A DNA stretch of 64,000 bases, from NCBI GenBank assembly GCA_039800205.1, contig JBDLRB010000280.1:3870-67869 (forward strand). Direction: 5' to 3'. The position numbers and the translations under genes were made by a program. Of the stretch, positions 30,361 through 38,538 are shown piece by piece; position 1 is the stretch's first letter, and each line of letters opens with the position of its first letter. Origin of the DNA: SYIM01 sp039800205. Its GTDB lineage: Bacteria > Pseudomonadota > Gammaproteobacteria > Burkholderiales > Burkholderiaceae_E. Below the pieces are notes generated by a model. That model was given only the letters and a program-made list of their open reading frames with translations. It was not told the DNA's origin and did not search any database.

Positions 30361-30822
30361 ATGAGTGCCCGACTGATCAAGATGCCCGATGGACGCCTGC
30401 GCTACGTCGATCCGGACGGACAACCGCACGACCCCGTCACACCCGTCCGGGCCTTTCCGATCTCGTCGCCGAAACTGGGATTCTCACTGCTGAGCGCGGA
30501 CGGCCATGAGCTCCTCTGGATTGATTCGCTGGACGACCTCCCCGATGATGAACGTGAACTGATCGAAACGGCGCTGACGGGACGTGAATTCATGCCCGAG
30601 ATCAGGCGCCTGGTCGCAGTGTCGGGCTTTGTCACACCGTGCACGTGGACCGTCGACAGCGATCGGGGCGAAACCCGTTTTGTACTGAAGGGTGAGGAAG
30701 ATATCCGCAGACTGAACGCCCACACCCTTCTGATTGCCGACAATCAAGGCATCCATTACCTGCTTCGCGACCTGACCGGTCTGGACCGTCAGAGCCGGAA
30801 GCTCCTCGATCGCTTTCTCTAG
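30361..30822 (+). CDS. DUF1854 protein of the cyanophycin locus
   Basis: A 153-residue protein without signal peptide or membrane segment that matches my memory of DUF1854: PVRAFPISSPKLGFSLLSADGHELLWIDSLDDLP, REFMPEIRRLVAVSGFVTPCTW, and FVLKGEEDIRRL near the C-terminus. Function is unknown. The start is eight bases after the exporter stop, so the two are co-transcribed and probably co-translated. In other proteobacteria this family is found with cyanophycin synthetase genes, and an interaction with the exporter or polymer is a guess. Confidence 0.85.
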   Translation: MSARLIKMPDGRLRYVDPDGQPHDPVTPVRAFPISSPKLGFSLLSADGHELLWIDSLDDLPDDERELIETALTGREFMPEIRRLVAVSGFVTPCTWTVDSDRGETRFVLKGEEDIRRLNAHTLLIADNQGIHYLLRDLTGLDRQSRKLLDRFL

Positions 30823-30849
30823 AACACCACCGACACCTGCGCCTGGCCC

Positions 30850-32076
30850 CTACTCCGCACGCAAGGCCTGCGCGGGCGTGAGCCGCGCAGCCCGTAGCGC
30901 CGGATACAAACCGAAGCAGATCCCAGCCAGCGCACTGGCCGCCAGTGCAGCACCCGCTGCCTGCAGCGTCACGATGGCATCCACCCCGAACTGAGCGGCC
31001 GCAATCCAGGCAACCGCGATACCGCTAACCAGGCCCACCACGCCGCCCACCACACAGACCGTCATCGCTTCGAGCAGGAACTGCACCGCGATATCGCGCC
31101 TGCGCGCGCCAATCGCCATCCGCAGACCGATTTCTCGCGTGCGTTCGGTCACGGTCACCAGCATGATGTTCATGATGCCGATCCCCCCAACCAGAAGGCT
31201 CACGGACGCAATCGTGGCGAGCAACGTCCTCATCGCTCCGGCCGTACGCTGCTCGCTCTCGTAGAACGAGTCCTGCCGGCGAATCATGAAATCATCCTCA
31301 AGCCCTTCCCCGATTCGGTGCCGGGTCCGAAGCAACAGGCGAACGTCGGCCTCCACCTGAGCGAGTCGATCCGCACGATCGGCCTCGACCAGCACGCGGT
31401 GGACACGGTCTGGAAAGGCGCTGCCGAACAGATCCCGCCGGACGGTCGTCAAGGGCACGTAGACAATGTCGTCGAAATCCCACCCATCCAGCGAATGCCC
31501 CTTGCGCGCCAGAACCCCCACCACGGTGAAGGGAACGTTTCGGATACGAAAGCTTTCACCGACGGGCGGTTGCCCGGCAAAGAGCTTCTCGGCAACGGTT
31601 GCACCGATGACGGCCTTGCGGGCAGCGGTCCTCAGATCCTGCTCATCGAATAACCCACCGTCCACCACCTGCCAGTCACGGATCTCGATGATGCCGGGCC
31701 ACGCGCCCTGGACCGGACCCAACCAGTTCCGGGCGTCATGCACCATCTGGACGGAGTTCCAGGTGGTGGGCGAGACGGCTCGCACAGACGGCGTGGCCGC
31801 GATCGCAGCCACATCGCCCAGTGTGATGGTCGGCGTGGCACCGGAGGCTTGCCGAACCCCGCCACTGGTCGGTGCGCCCGAGGTGACCACCAGCACGTTG
31901 CTGCCGAGCGAACGCATGACCTGCTTGACCCGCTCCTGCGACCCTTGCGCGACGGCCAGCATCACGACCACCGACCCCACCCCCACGATCATCCCGAGCA
32001 TCGCGAGACCTGTGCGTAGCGGATGAATCGCGAGCGCTTTCCACGCCTGCGCGGCCAGCGTCAGAAACATGCCCAT
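30850..32076 (-). CDS. MacB-like ABC permease (FtsX superfamily), no ATPase domain
   Basis: A 408-residue membrane protein with an N-terminal helix (PLRTGLAMLGMIVGVGSVVVML), a large periplasmic MacB_PCD domain (about residues 45-270) and three C-terminal helices with the RTREIGLRMAIGARRRDIAVQFLLEA coupling segment. Family MacB proteins carry a fused ATPase or are encoded beside one, but no ATPase is present here. It is 17 bases downstream of a MacA-like adaptor, so the two form an operon. The likely role is a mechanotransmission exporter of lipoproteins, peptides or antibiotics. The partner ATPase must be encoded elsewhere, or the system works without one. Confidence 0.88.
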   Translation of the reverse strand: MGMFLTLAAQAWKALAIHPLRTGLAMLGMIVGVGSVVVMLAVAQGSQERVKQVMRSLGSNVLVVTSGAPTSGGVRQASGATPTITLGDVAAIAATPSVRAVSPTTWNSVQMVHDARNWLGPVQGAWPGIIEIRDWQVVDGGLFDEQDLRTAARKAVIGATVAEKLFAGQPPVGESFRIRNVPFTVVGVLARKGHSLDGWDFDDIVYVPLTTVRRDLFGSAFPDRVHRVLVEADRADRLAQVEADVRLLLRTRHRIGEGLEDDFMIRRQDSFYESEQRTAGAMRTLLATIASVSLLVGGIGIMNIMLVTVTERTREIGLRMAIGARRRDIAVQFLLEAMTVCVVGGVVGLVSGIAVAWIAAAQFGVDAIVTLQAAGAALAASALAGICFGLYPALRAARLTPAQALRAE

Positions 32077-32093
32077 ACGCGTCCCGTCCGCGC

Positions 32094-33278
32094 TCAGAAC
32101 AAACGCAAACGGAAGCCGCGTGACGCACCGGCGCCCTCGACCCGCTCGCCCACGGCGACCCGATCATCATCGGATAAACGGCCCGGCGCGAGCACTTCGG
32201 TGAGCGCACCATCGCTGATCCCCAGTGAGACCGGCCGGCGCAACAATACGGGTCGGCCCTCGCGCTCGGTGGCAAGATGCACCCAACCGACGAAGCCCGT
32301 CACCGATGAAACCGAAGCACCCGTCTCGTCCTCGACAACGGAAGACGCGTCCGAAGGACGGAACCGAAGGGCCAGGTTCGGCACCCTGAGCACCTCATCG
32401 CGCCGCGCCACCTCGATACTGACATTCGCAGTCATGCCAGGCAGCAGTCGCCCATCGTCGTTTCGCGTTGCGAGCACAACGTTGTAGGTCACAACGTTCT
32501 GTTCAATCTTTGGATTGAGACGGATCTGTCGAACTTTCGCCGAAAAGCTCCGTTCGCCCAGCGCATCGACCCGAAAGCTCGCCGACATCCCCACCTTGAG
32601 CCGCGCCACGTCGGCCTCGGCCACATTGGTGTCGATCTGCATATCGCGGAGATCACGCGCGATCATGAACAGGGTCGGCGTCTGAAAACTCGCCGCCACG
32701 GTCTGGCCGATGTCGACACTTCGGGCGATCACCACGCCGTCGATCGGCGACCGGATCGCGGTCAGAGACAGGTTGGTGCGCTCGCGCGAGATCTGGGCTT
32801 CGATCGCGCGCATGCGCGCGGCGGTGAGTTCGACCGACTGGCGGTCATCGTCGGCCTGTGCGGGCGAAATGAACCCCCGCGCCGCCAGGTCCTCGCTGCG
32901 TGCGAGCTTGCGGCGCGCCACCGTATGCTGGGTGCGAACCTCGGCCAGGTTGGCCTGGAGCTGCGCCAGCTGCGCCTCGATCAGCGAGGGATCGAGTTCC
33001 GCAAGCAGCTGCCCCGCTTTGACCGGTTGATTGAAATCAACGAACACATTGCGGATCCGGCCCGAGATCTGGGTCCCCACATTGACCAGAACCACCGGGT
33101 TGAGGGTACCGGTGGCACTGACGGACTGGATGACCGGACCCGTGGAGAGGGGTTGCAGGCGAAAGCGCGCTTCGAGATCCGCCTCGGGCTCGGGGACAGC
33201 CAGGAATACCCGGGCGCCCAGCCAGGCAACCAGCACGATCAGAACGACAGCAAACAAAGAGACCAGACGGCGCATCAT
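32094..33278 (-). CDS. MacA/HlyD-type periplasmic adaptor protein
   Basis: A 394-residue membrane fusion protein with an N-terminal anchor (LVSLFAVVLIVLVAWLGARVFLA), a lipoyl/barrel-sandwich half (GTLNPVVLVNVGTQISGRI), a coiled-coil hairpin (residues about 105-175, LAQLQANLAEVRTQHTVARRKLARSEDLAARG), and the second lipoyl half (LTAIRSPIDGVVIARSVDIGQTVAASF). It would bridge the inner-membrane permease encoded directly downstream to an outer-membrane TolC-like channel. A TolC-like gene exists at 58.6 kb but sits in a copper cluster. Confidence 0.9.
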   Translation of the reverse strand: MMRRLVSLFAVVLIVLVAWLGARVFLAVPEPEADLEARFRLQPLSTGPVIQSVSATGTLNPVVLVNVGTQISGRIRNVFVDFNQPVKAGQLLAELDPSLIEAQLAQLQANLAEVRTQHTVARRKLARSEDLAARGFISPAQADDDRQSVELTAARMRAIEAQISRERTNLSLTAIRSPIDGVVIARSVDIGQTVAASFQTPTLFMIARDLRDMQIDTNVAEADVARLKVGMSASFRVDALGERSFSAKVRQIRLNPKIEQNVVTYNVVLATRNDDGRLLPGMTANVSIEVARRDEVLRVPNLALRFRPSDASSVVEDETGASVSSVTGFVGWVHLATEREGRPVLLRRPVSLGISDGALTEVLAPGRLSDDDRVAVGERVEGAGASRGFRLRLF

Positions 33279-33524
33279 GACGCATCAGAGAAGTGAACGG
33301 AACATTGGGGCCCGGCGGAGGGTGGCCCCGGGTGCACAACGCCCATCCGTCGGACGTCTCCCGGTATTTCGCGCCGCAACATTACCAAGAAACCTCAAGC
33401 GCCGCGCGGATTGGCCCCAAATCAAGGCGGACGCTTGAATTCCCACACTGGTAAACCGGGTATCGAGTCTGCCCCCTGTCGGCTCGCGAAGAATCTCCCG
33501 TCATTCGACGAGGAGACTCACTTC

Positions 33525-34028
33525 ATGGCGACACTCACGGTCAATGGGCAGATTCGGCAGGTGGACGCCGACCCGGACACCCCGCTTCTCTGGGCGCTGA
33601 GGGAACAGCTCGGCTTGACCGGGACCAAGTATGGGTGCGGGATCGCAGCGTGCGGCGCGTGCACGGTGCACATCGATGGCGTGCCCGTCCGGAGTTGCGT
33701 GCGGCCCCTCTCGACGATTGAGCCGAGCCAGGCCATCACAACGATCGAGGGCCTGTCGCCCGACGCCTCGCACCCGGTCCAGAAGGCCTGGGTGGCGCTC
33801 GATGTCCCTCAGTGCGGCTACTGCCAGAGCGGCATGATCATGGCGGCCGTCGCATTGCTGAAGGAGAAACCTCAGCCCACCGATCGGGAGATTGACGAGG
33901 CCATGACGAACATCTGCCGCTGCGGTACCTACAACCGGGTTCGCGCGGCAATCAAGGTGGTCGCCCAGGGCGGCAACCCCAGACTCGCGGGGCTTGCGAT
34001 CCAGCACGCAGACGGGAGCACGACATGA
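33525..34028 (+). CDS. iorA: Isoquinoline 1-oxidoreductase alpha subunit-like (2Fe-2S) protein
   Basis: A 167-residue iron-sulfur subunit of a molybdenum hydroxylase. The plant-type [2Fe-2S] cluster uses Cys38, Cys43, Cys46 and Cys58 (YGCGIAACGACTVHIDG). A second cluster uses Cys97, Cys100, Cys131 and Cys133 (CGYCQSGM, CRCGTY). It passes electrons from the molybdopterin subunit to an acceptor, in this family often cytochrome c. GAGGAG ten bases before ATG 33525 fixes the start. It overlaps iorB by four bases (ATGA). The substrate is not known: isoquinoline, aldehyde and other N-heterocycle oxidoreductases share this architecture. Confidence 0.92.
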   Translation: MATLTVNGQIRQVDADPDTPLLWALREQLGLTGTKYGCGIAACGACTVHIDGVPVRSCVRPLSTIEPSQAITTIEGLSPDASHPVQKAWVALDVPQCGYCQSGMIMAAVALLKEKPQPTDREIDEAMTNICRCGTYNRVRAAIKVVAQGGNPRLAGLAIQHADGSTT

Positions 34029-36220
34029 ACGAAGCAGTCCTGGGCGCCCGGATCAACCGGCGTCACTTCCTGGTCGGTTCGGCGGCCGGCGGCTTGTCGC
34101 TTGCTTTTCACATCCCCTTTTCGACCAGTGCGCAGGCGCAAGCGGCCACCGCCCCCGAAGTCAATGCCTGGGTGGTCGTGCGCCCGGACGACACCGTGGT
34201 GATCCGCATCGCACGATCCGAGATGGGCCAGGGTACGCTGACCGGACTGGCTCAAATGGTTGCGGAGGAACTGGAGTGCGACTGGTCAAAGGTGACCACC
34301 GAGTACCCCACCCCAGGCCAGAATCTGGCCCGAAAGCGCATCTGGGGGAACTTTTCCACGGGGGGCAGCCGGGGGATCCGCGACTCGCACGAGTATGTTC
34401 GCCGGGGCGGCGCGACCGCACGAGCGATGCTGGTGCAAGCGGCCGCCGCAGGCTGGAATGTCCCGGTGGCGGAACTGCAGGTCCGGAAAGGGATTATCCG
34501 CCACGCCGCGAGTGGCCGCTCGACGAGTTTTGGCCGGGTCGCAGCCGCAGCAGCACAGCTGCCCGTCCCTGAACGCGTCAGCCTCAAGGACCCGAAGGAC
34601 TGGACGGTGATCGGCAAGCGCCTCGCGCGACTCGATACGGTCGACAAGGTCAATGGCCGTCAGGTCTACGGCGCCGACTTGAGCCTGCCCGGCATGTTGA
34701 ATGCAGCGATCCGCGATTGCCCCGTGTTTGGCGGCAAGCTGCTCAGCTACGACGAGTCGGCGATCCTCAGCCGAAAGGGCGTACGCAAGGTCGTTCGGGT
34801 CGGTGACTCAGCGGTCGCAGTGGTGGCCGACACCTGGTGGCAGGCCAAGACCGCACTCGATGCCTTGCCCGTCAAGTGGGATCTCGGCGAGCACGCACAG
34901 GCATCGAGCGATGCATTCGGGAAGGTTCTGCGCGATGCCCTCAATGCACCCGAGGCGGTGGAGGGCAACCGTCAGGGCGATGCCCCGGCCGCAATTGCAC
35001 GCGCCGCCCGACGAATCGAGGCGGTCTACGCCTATCCCCATCAGAACCACGCAACGATGGAGCCGATGAACGCGATCGCGCGCTTCACGGCCGATCGTTG
35101 TGAGGTCTGGACGCCCACCCAGAATGGCGAGGCCGCGCTGGCTGCGACGGCCGAGGCCTCGGGCCTGCCGGCCTCAAAGTGCGAGGTCTACAAGATCCAT
35201 CTGGGCGGCGGCTTTGGCCGTCGCGGTGCGGTCCACGACTGGGTGCGTCAGGCGGTCGCCATCGCCCGACAGCTGCCGGGCACACCGGTCAAGCTGCTCT
35301 GGAGCCGGGAAGAGGACATGCTGCATGGGCGGTTCCACCCCGTCACGCAATGCAAGATGACGGCGGGTCTGGACGCACAGGGCAACATCACCGGTCTGCA
35401 CATGCGCATCGCCGGTCAATCGATTCTTGCCGGCATCTTTCCGCAGAATATCCGGAATGGTCGGGACCCCGTCGTGTTCCAGGGCCTGAATGCGGGCGGC
35501 GGCGAAGCCATGATCGGCTATGGGTTCCCCAACCTGCTGATCGACCATGCGATGCGAAACCCGCACGTGCCCCCGGGCTTCTGGCGAGGGGTCAATCTCA
35601 ATCAGAACACCATTTACCTCGAGTGTTTCATCGACGAGATTGCGGCGGCGACCGGACAGGATCCGCTTGCGCTGAGGCGAACGCTGATGGCGGCCCATCC
35701 GAAGCATCGGGCCGTGCTGGACGCCGTGGCCGAACGTGCCGGCTGGGGGCGCCCCGCGCCCGACATCGACGGTCAGAAGGTCTTCCGAGGCCTGGCTCAG
35801 ACCCACGGCTTCGGCAGCTATGTGGCGGCCTGCGCCGAGGTCTCGGTCAGCACTGCAGGCGAACTGCGCGTTCATCGCATCGTTGCCGCGACCGACTGCG
35901 GTTATGCGGTGAATCCACAGCAGATCGAGGCGCAGATCGAGGGGTCCTTCGCCTATGGTTTGTCTGCCGCGCTCTTCGGGCAATGCACCGTCAAGGACGG
36001 CAAGATCGAGCAGAGCAACTTCGACACCTACCCAGTCATGCAGATGCGGCACATGCCGAAGGTCGAATCGATCGTGATGCCATCGGGCGGGTTCTGGGGC
36101 GGAGTGGGCGAGCCCACCATTGCGGTCGCTGCGCCAGCGGTGCTGAATGCAATTTTCGCGGCTACGGGCAAAAGGATCCGCCAGTTGCCAATCGGCGCGC
36201 AGAGCCTGCGACGGGCCTGA
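34025..36220 (+). CDS. iorB: Isoquinoline 1-oxidoreductase beta subunit-like molybdopterin hydroxylase
   Basis: A 731-residue xanthine-oxidase-family catalytic subunit. A twin-arginine signal (NRRHFLVG, Arg12-Arg13, then a hydrophobic stretch to about residue 40) predicts export of the folded enzyme, with IorA presumably carried along, to the periplasm. Molybdopterin motifs include LGGGFGRRGAVHDWVRQAVAIA and GFWRGVNLNQNTIYLECFIDE, and VGEPTIAVAAPAVLNAIFAATGKR near the C-terminus. The stop codon overlaps the start of soxX by one base (TGATG), an unusual link between this enzyme and Sox proteins. The substrate is unknown. Confidence 0.9.
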   Translation: MNEAVLGARINRRHFLVGSAAGGLSLAFHIPFSTSAQAQAATAPEVNAWVVVRPDDTVVIRIARSEMGQGTLTGLAQMVAEELECDWSKVTTEYPTPGQNLARKRIWGNFSTGGSRGIRDSHEYVRRGGATARAMLVQAAAAGWNVPVAELQVRKGIIRHAASGRSTSFGRVAAAAAQLPVPERVSLKDPKDWTVIGKRLARLDTVDKVNGRQVYGADLSLPGMLNAAIRDCPVFGGKLLSYDESAILSRKGVRKVVRVGDSAVAVVADTWWQAKTALDALPVKWDLGEHAQASSDAFGKVLRDALNAPEAVEGNRQGDAPAAIARAARRIEAVYAYPHQNHATMEPMNAIARFTADRCEVWTPTQNGEAALAATAEASGLPASKCEVYKIHLGGGFGRRGAVHDWVRQAVAIARQLPGTPVKLLWSREEDMLHGRFHPVTQCKMTAGLDAQGNITGLHMRIAGQSILAGIFPQNIRNGRDPVVFQGLNAGGGEAMIGYGFPNLLIDHAMRNPHVPPGFWRGVNLNQNTIYLECFIDEIAAATGQDPLALRRTLMAAHPKHRAVLDAVAERAGWGRPAPDIDGQKVFRGLAQTHGFGSYVAACAEVSVSTAGELRVHRIVAATDCGYAVNPQQIEAQIEGSFAYGLSAALFGQCTVKDGKIEQSNFDTYPVMQMRHMPKVESIVMPSGGFWGGVGEPTIAVAAPAVLNAIFAATGKRIRQLPIGAQSLRRA

Positions 36221-36654
36221 TGAAGCGGGCAGGACGGGTCGCACTCTGCGTCATCGGGGTCTCTGGTGCGCTGGTGCTCCCCGACGTCGCGCAGCCGCGC
36301 GACGCACTGCCCAGGCCCTCACAGGTTCAGCCTGGAGATGCAGAACGGGGACGCTTGATCGTTGTCAACCGCAACCAAGGGCTCTGTCTGCTTTGTCATG
36401 GTGGCCCCTTCCCCGACGTGAAGCAGCAGGGAACGATCGCACCGTCGCTGGCGGGCGCGGGATCCCGCTGGACTCCGGATCAACTGCGCATGCGGATCAG
36501 CAACAGTCGCGCAATCCATCCGGATTCGATCATGCCGGCCTACGGTGTGGCCGACCCGGCACCGTCCGTGGCAGCCCGCTTCAGGGGTCGGCCGATACTC
36601 TCAGAACAGCAGATCGAGGACGTCGTCGCCTATTTATCGACCCTCAAGGATTGA
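36220..36654 (+). CDS. soxX: Sulfur-oxidation c-type cytochrome SoxX
   Basis: A 144-residue monoheme cytochrome with a signal peptide (MKRAGRVALCVIGVSGALVLPD). The heme site is Cys56-Cys59-His60 (GLCLLCHGGPFPDV) and the distal methionine is Met105 in DSIMPAYG, followed by FRGRPILSEQQIEDVVAYLSTL, all typical of SoxX. SoxX pairs with SoxA, which forms the thioester-like sulfur link on SoxY. Start ATG 36220 overlaps the iorB stop by one base, so translation is coupled to the molybdenum hydroxylase. It precedes soxYZA. Confidence 0.9.
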   Translation: MKRAGRVALCVIGVSGALVLPDVAQPRDALPRPSQVQPGDAERGRLIVVNRNQGLCLLCHGGPFPDVKQQGTIAPSLAGAGSRWTPDQLRMRISNSRAIHPDSIMPAYGVADPAPSVAARFRGRPILSEQQIEDVVAYLSTLKD

Positions 36655-36663
36655 CGCTTCGCG

Positions 36664-37263
36664 ATGCCCCGCCCCAACCCATCACCCCGTTCCCTGCTTG
36701 TACACTCGGAGAGCCCGCGCGCTGACCGCGTCGGCATCCCCGCGCCGGAGCGCAGGATGATCCTCGCCCAATCGCTGTGTTGGCCTCTGGCGGGCGCTGC
36801 ATCCTGCGTCCAGCGGACGCTGATTCCGGCTGCGTTCGGCGCAGGAAGTGCACGGGCCAACGAGCGCGATCCGGCGACCGAGCCGCTCGCCGCGCGCTCG
36901 TACGATGAAGCCATTCGACGCTTTACCGGTGGGCCACTGCCCCGTCCAGGAAAGGTGACGCTTGACGTGGCGGTCCTGATCGACAATGGCAATACGGTAC
37001 CGCTCTCGGTTCGGGTCGAGCACCCGATGGACCCGGATCAGCACGTTCGTTCAATCGCCGTCTTCAGCGAGCGCAATCCACAGCACGAGGTGTTGCAGGT
37101 TCAACTTGGGCCCGACAGTGGCCGCGCGGAGATCAGCACCCGGATTCGACTCGCCACTTCACAGAAACTGATGGCCGTCGCTCGACTGTCCGACGGCAGT
37201 CATTGGTCGCACGAAATCGATGTGATCGTGACACTGGCTGCATGTATCGAAGGCGAACCCTGA
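36664..37263 (+). CDS. soxY: Sulfur-carrier protein SoxY, atypical C-terminus
   Basis: A protein of up to 199 residues resembling SoxY, the periplasmic carrier whose C-terminal cysteine holds the sulfur substrate. The core from about residue 75 fits (SYDEAIRRFTGG, VTLDVAVLIDNGNTVPLSVRVEHPMDPDQHVRSIAVFSERNP). The tail is VTLAACIEGEP, so Cys194 is present, but the GGCGG arm of classical SoxY is not. A twin-arginine-like RRMILAQSL segment at residues 30-38 argues for the ATG at 36664. The ATG at 36757 has a better GGAG spacing but would drop the arginine pair. It lies between soxX and soxZ. Confidence 0.82.
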   Translation: MPRPNPSPRSLLVHSESPRADRVGIPAPERRMILAQSLCWPLAGAASCVQRTLIPAAFGAGSARANERDPATEPLAARSYDEAIRRFTGGPLPRPGKVTLDVAVLIDNGNTVPLSVRVEHPMDPDQHVRSIAVFSERNPQHEVLQVQLGPDSGRAEISTRIRLATSQKLMAVARLSDGSHWSHEIDVIVTLAACIEGEP

Positions 37264-37275
37264 GGCGATCCAATC

Positions 37276-37599
37276 ATGCGTATCCGAACCCTGATCGATA
37301 TGCCGCGCGCGGCGCGGATTGGAGAGATCATCACGATCCGCGCAACGATTGCCCACCCAATGGAAACAGGCTACAGACGCGGCTCGGACGGCGTCCGACT
37401 CCCCCGAAACATCATCCGTAGCTTCCATTGCCGGATCGGCGACCGTGAAATTTTCAGGGCGGATCTGTTTCCGGCGGTCTCGGCCAATCCCTACCTCGTT
37501 TTTCATCACCGGGTGCGCGCCTCGGGCGAACTGGTCTTCAGCTGGCGCGGCGATCAGGGCTTTGCCCATGAAGAACGGGTCTCGCTGATCGCCCAATGA
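37276..37599 (+). CDS. soxZ: Sulfur-oxidation protein SoxZ
   Basis: A 107-residue Ig-like protein that pairs with SoxY to carry the sulfur intermediate. Family marks are MRIRTLIDMPRAARIGEIITIRATIAHPMETGYRR near the start and SFHCRIGDREIFRADLFPAVSANPYLVFHHRV in the middle. It lacks its own signal peptide and is exported with SoxY. It starts 12 bases after soxY. No anomaly is visible. Confidence 0.92.
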   Translation: MRIRTLIDMPRAARIGEIITIRATIAHPMETGYRRGSDGVRLPRNIIRSFHCRIGDREIFRADLFPAVSANPYLVFHHRVRASGELVFSWRGDQGFAHEERVSLIAQ

Positions 37600-37630
37600 C
37601 TCCTTCGTACAGCCGCTCGAGCCTGCCCGG

Positions 37631-38518
37631 ATGATCCATCCCGTTGACAAGAGACTCGACCGGAAACGGTCGAGTCGCCTCGCCCGGGCGCTGATCGTAC
37701 TGACTCTGGCCGCGCTGCCCGTCCTCGGACAGTCGTCCGAACGCGAGGCCGATCGGTCACCCGGCTCAGAACGCGATGGGCAGCACGTTCAGGACCTGGC
37801 GCGCGCCTCATCCCTGGACACCCGCCGCTCAGGCTTCGAATTCATGAGCCGGGCCACCCAGACGCTGCAACGCCACGACGATCAGAACCCGGCCATGCTG
37901 TGGGTTCGAGACGGAGAGCGGCTCTGGCGCGAGCCGATCGCCCCAAGTGGCAAAAGCTGCTTGACCTGCCACGGGGCATCACCCACGGCCCTGCGTGGGG
38001 TCGCCGCACGCTATCCCGCCTGGGATGAGGCCCTGGGCCGTCCGGTCAGCCTGAATCATCGAATCAGCCTGTGCCGTCAGCGCTACCAGCAAACGGCACC
38101 CGCGTCGCTTAAAACGGATGAACAACTGAGCCTGGAAGCGCTGATCGCCCTGCAGTCGAGAGGCGTCGCGATCGAACCCGTCCGCGACCCCCGGCTGGCC
38201 GCAGCCCTGGAACAGGGGCGTGCTCAATTTTTCAGTCGGATCGGTCAGTTGGCGCTCGCCTGCCATCACTGCCATGACCAGAACGCGGGCGCGCGGCTGG
38301 GCGGGAGCCCCATCCCTCAGGCGCACCCGACCGCCTATCCGATCTACCGCCTGCAGTGGCAGGCGATGGGATCCTTGCCCAGGCGGTTGCGCGGGTGTTT
38401 CACGGGCGTTCGCGCCGAGGCGCCCGAGCCGATCAGTGAAGTGATGGTCGCGCTGGAACTGTTCCTGCGCGACCGGGCCGCCGGGATGCCCCACGAGGGA
38501 CCCGGCGTGCGGCCCTGA
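37631..38518 (+). CDS. soxA: Diheme cytochrome SoxA
   Basis: A 295-residue periplasmic cytochrome that with SoxX attaches a thiol substrate to SoxY. A basic N-terminus and hydrophobic segment (residues 20-33) form the signal. Heme sites are Cys110-Cys113-His114 (CLTCH) and Cys211-Cys214-His215 (CHHCH). The active-site cysteine ligand is Cys256 in RGCFTGVRAEA, the conserved SoxA signature. Both hemes and the active cysteine are intact, so catalysis of thioether or thiosulfonate formation is expected. It is the last gene of the run. The following glcB gene is convergent, and no soxB or soxCD follows. Confidence 0.9.
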   Translation: MIHPVDKRLDRKRSSRLARALIVLTLAALPVLGQSSEREADRSPGSERDGQHVQDLARASSLDTRRSGFEFMSRATQTLQRHDDQNPAMLWVRDGERLWREPIAPSGKSCLTCHGASPTALRGVAARYPAWDEALGRPVSLNHRISLCRQRYQQTAPASLKTDEQLSLEALIALQSRGVAIEPVRDPRLAAALEQGRAQFFSRIGQLALACHHCHDQNAGARLGGSPIPQAHPTAYPIYRLQWQAMGSLPRRLRGCFTGVRAEAPEPISEVMVALELFLRDRAAGMPHEGPGVRP

Positions 38519-38538
38519 TCACACACCCCCGCGCGGAC

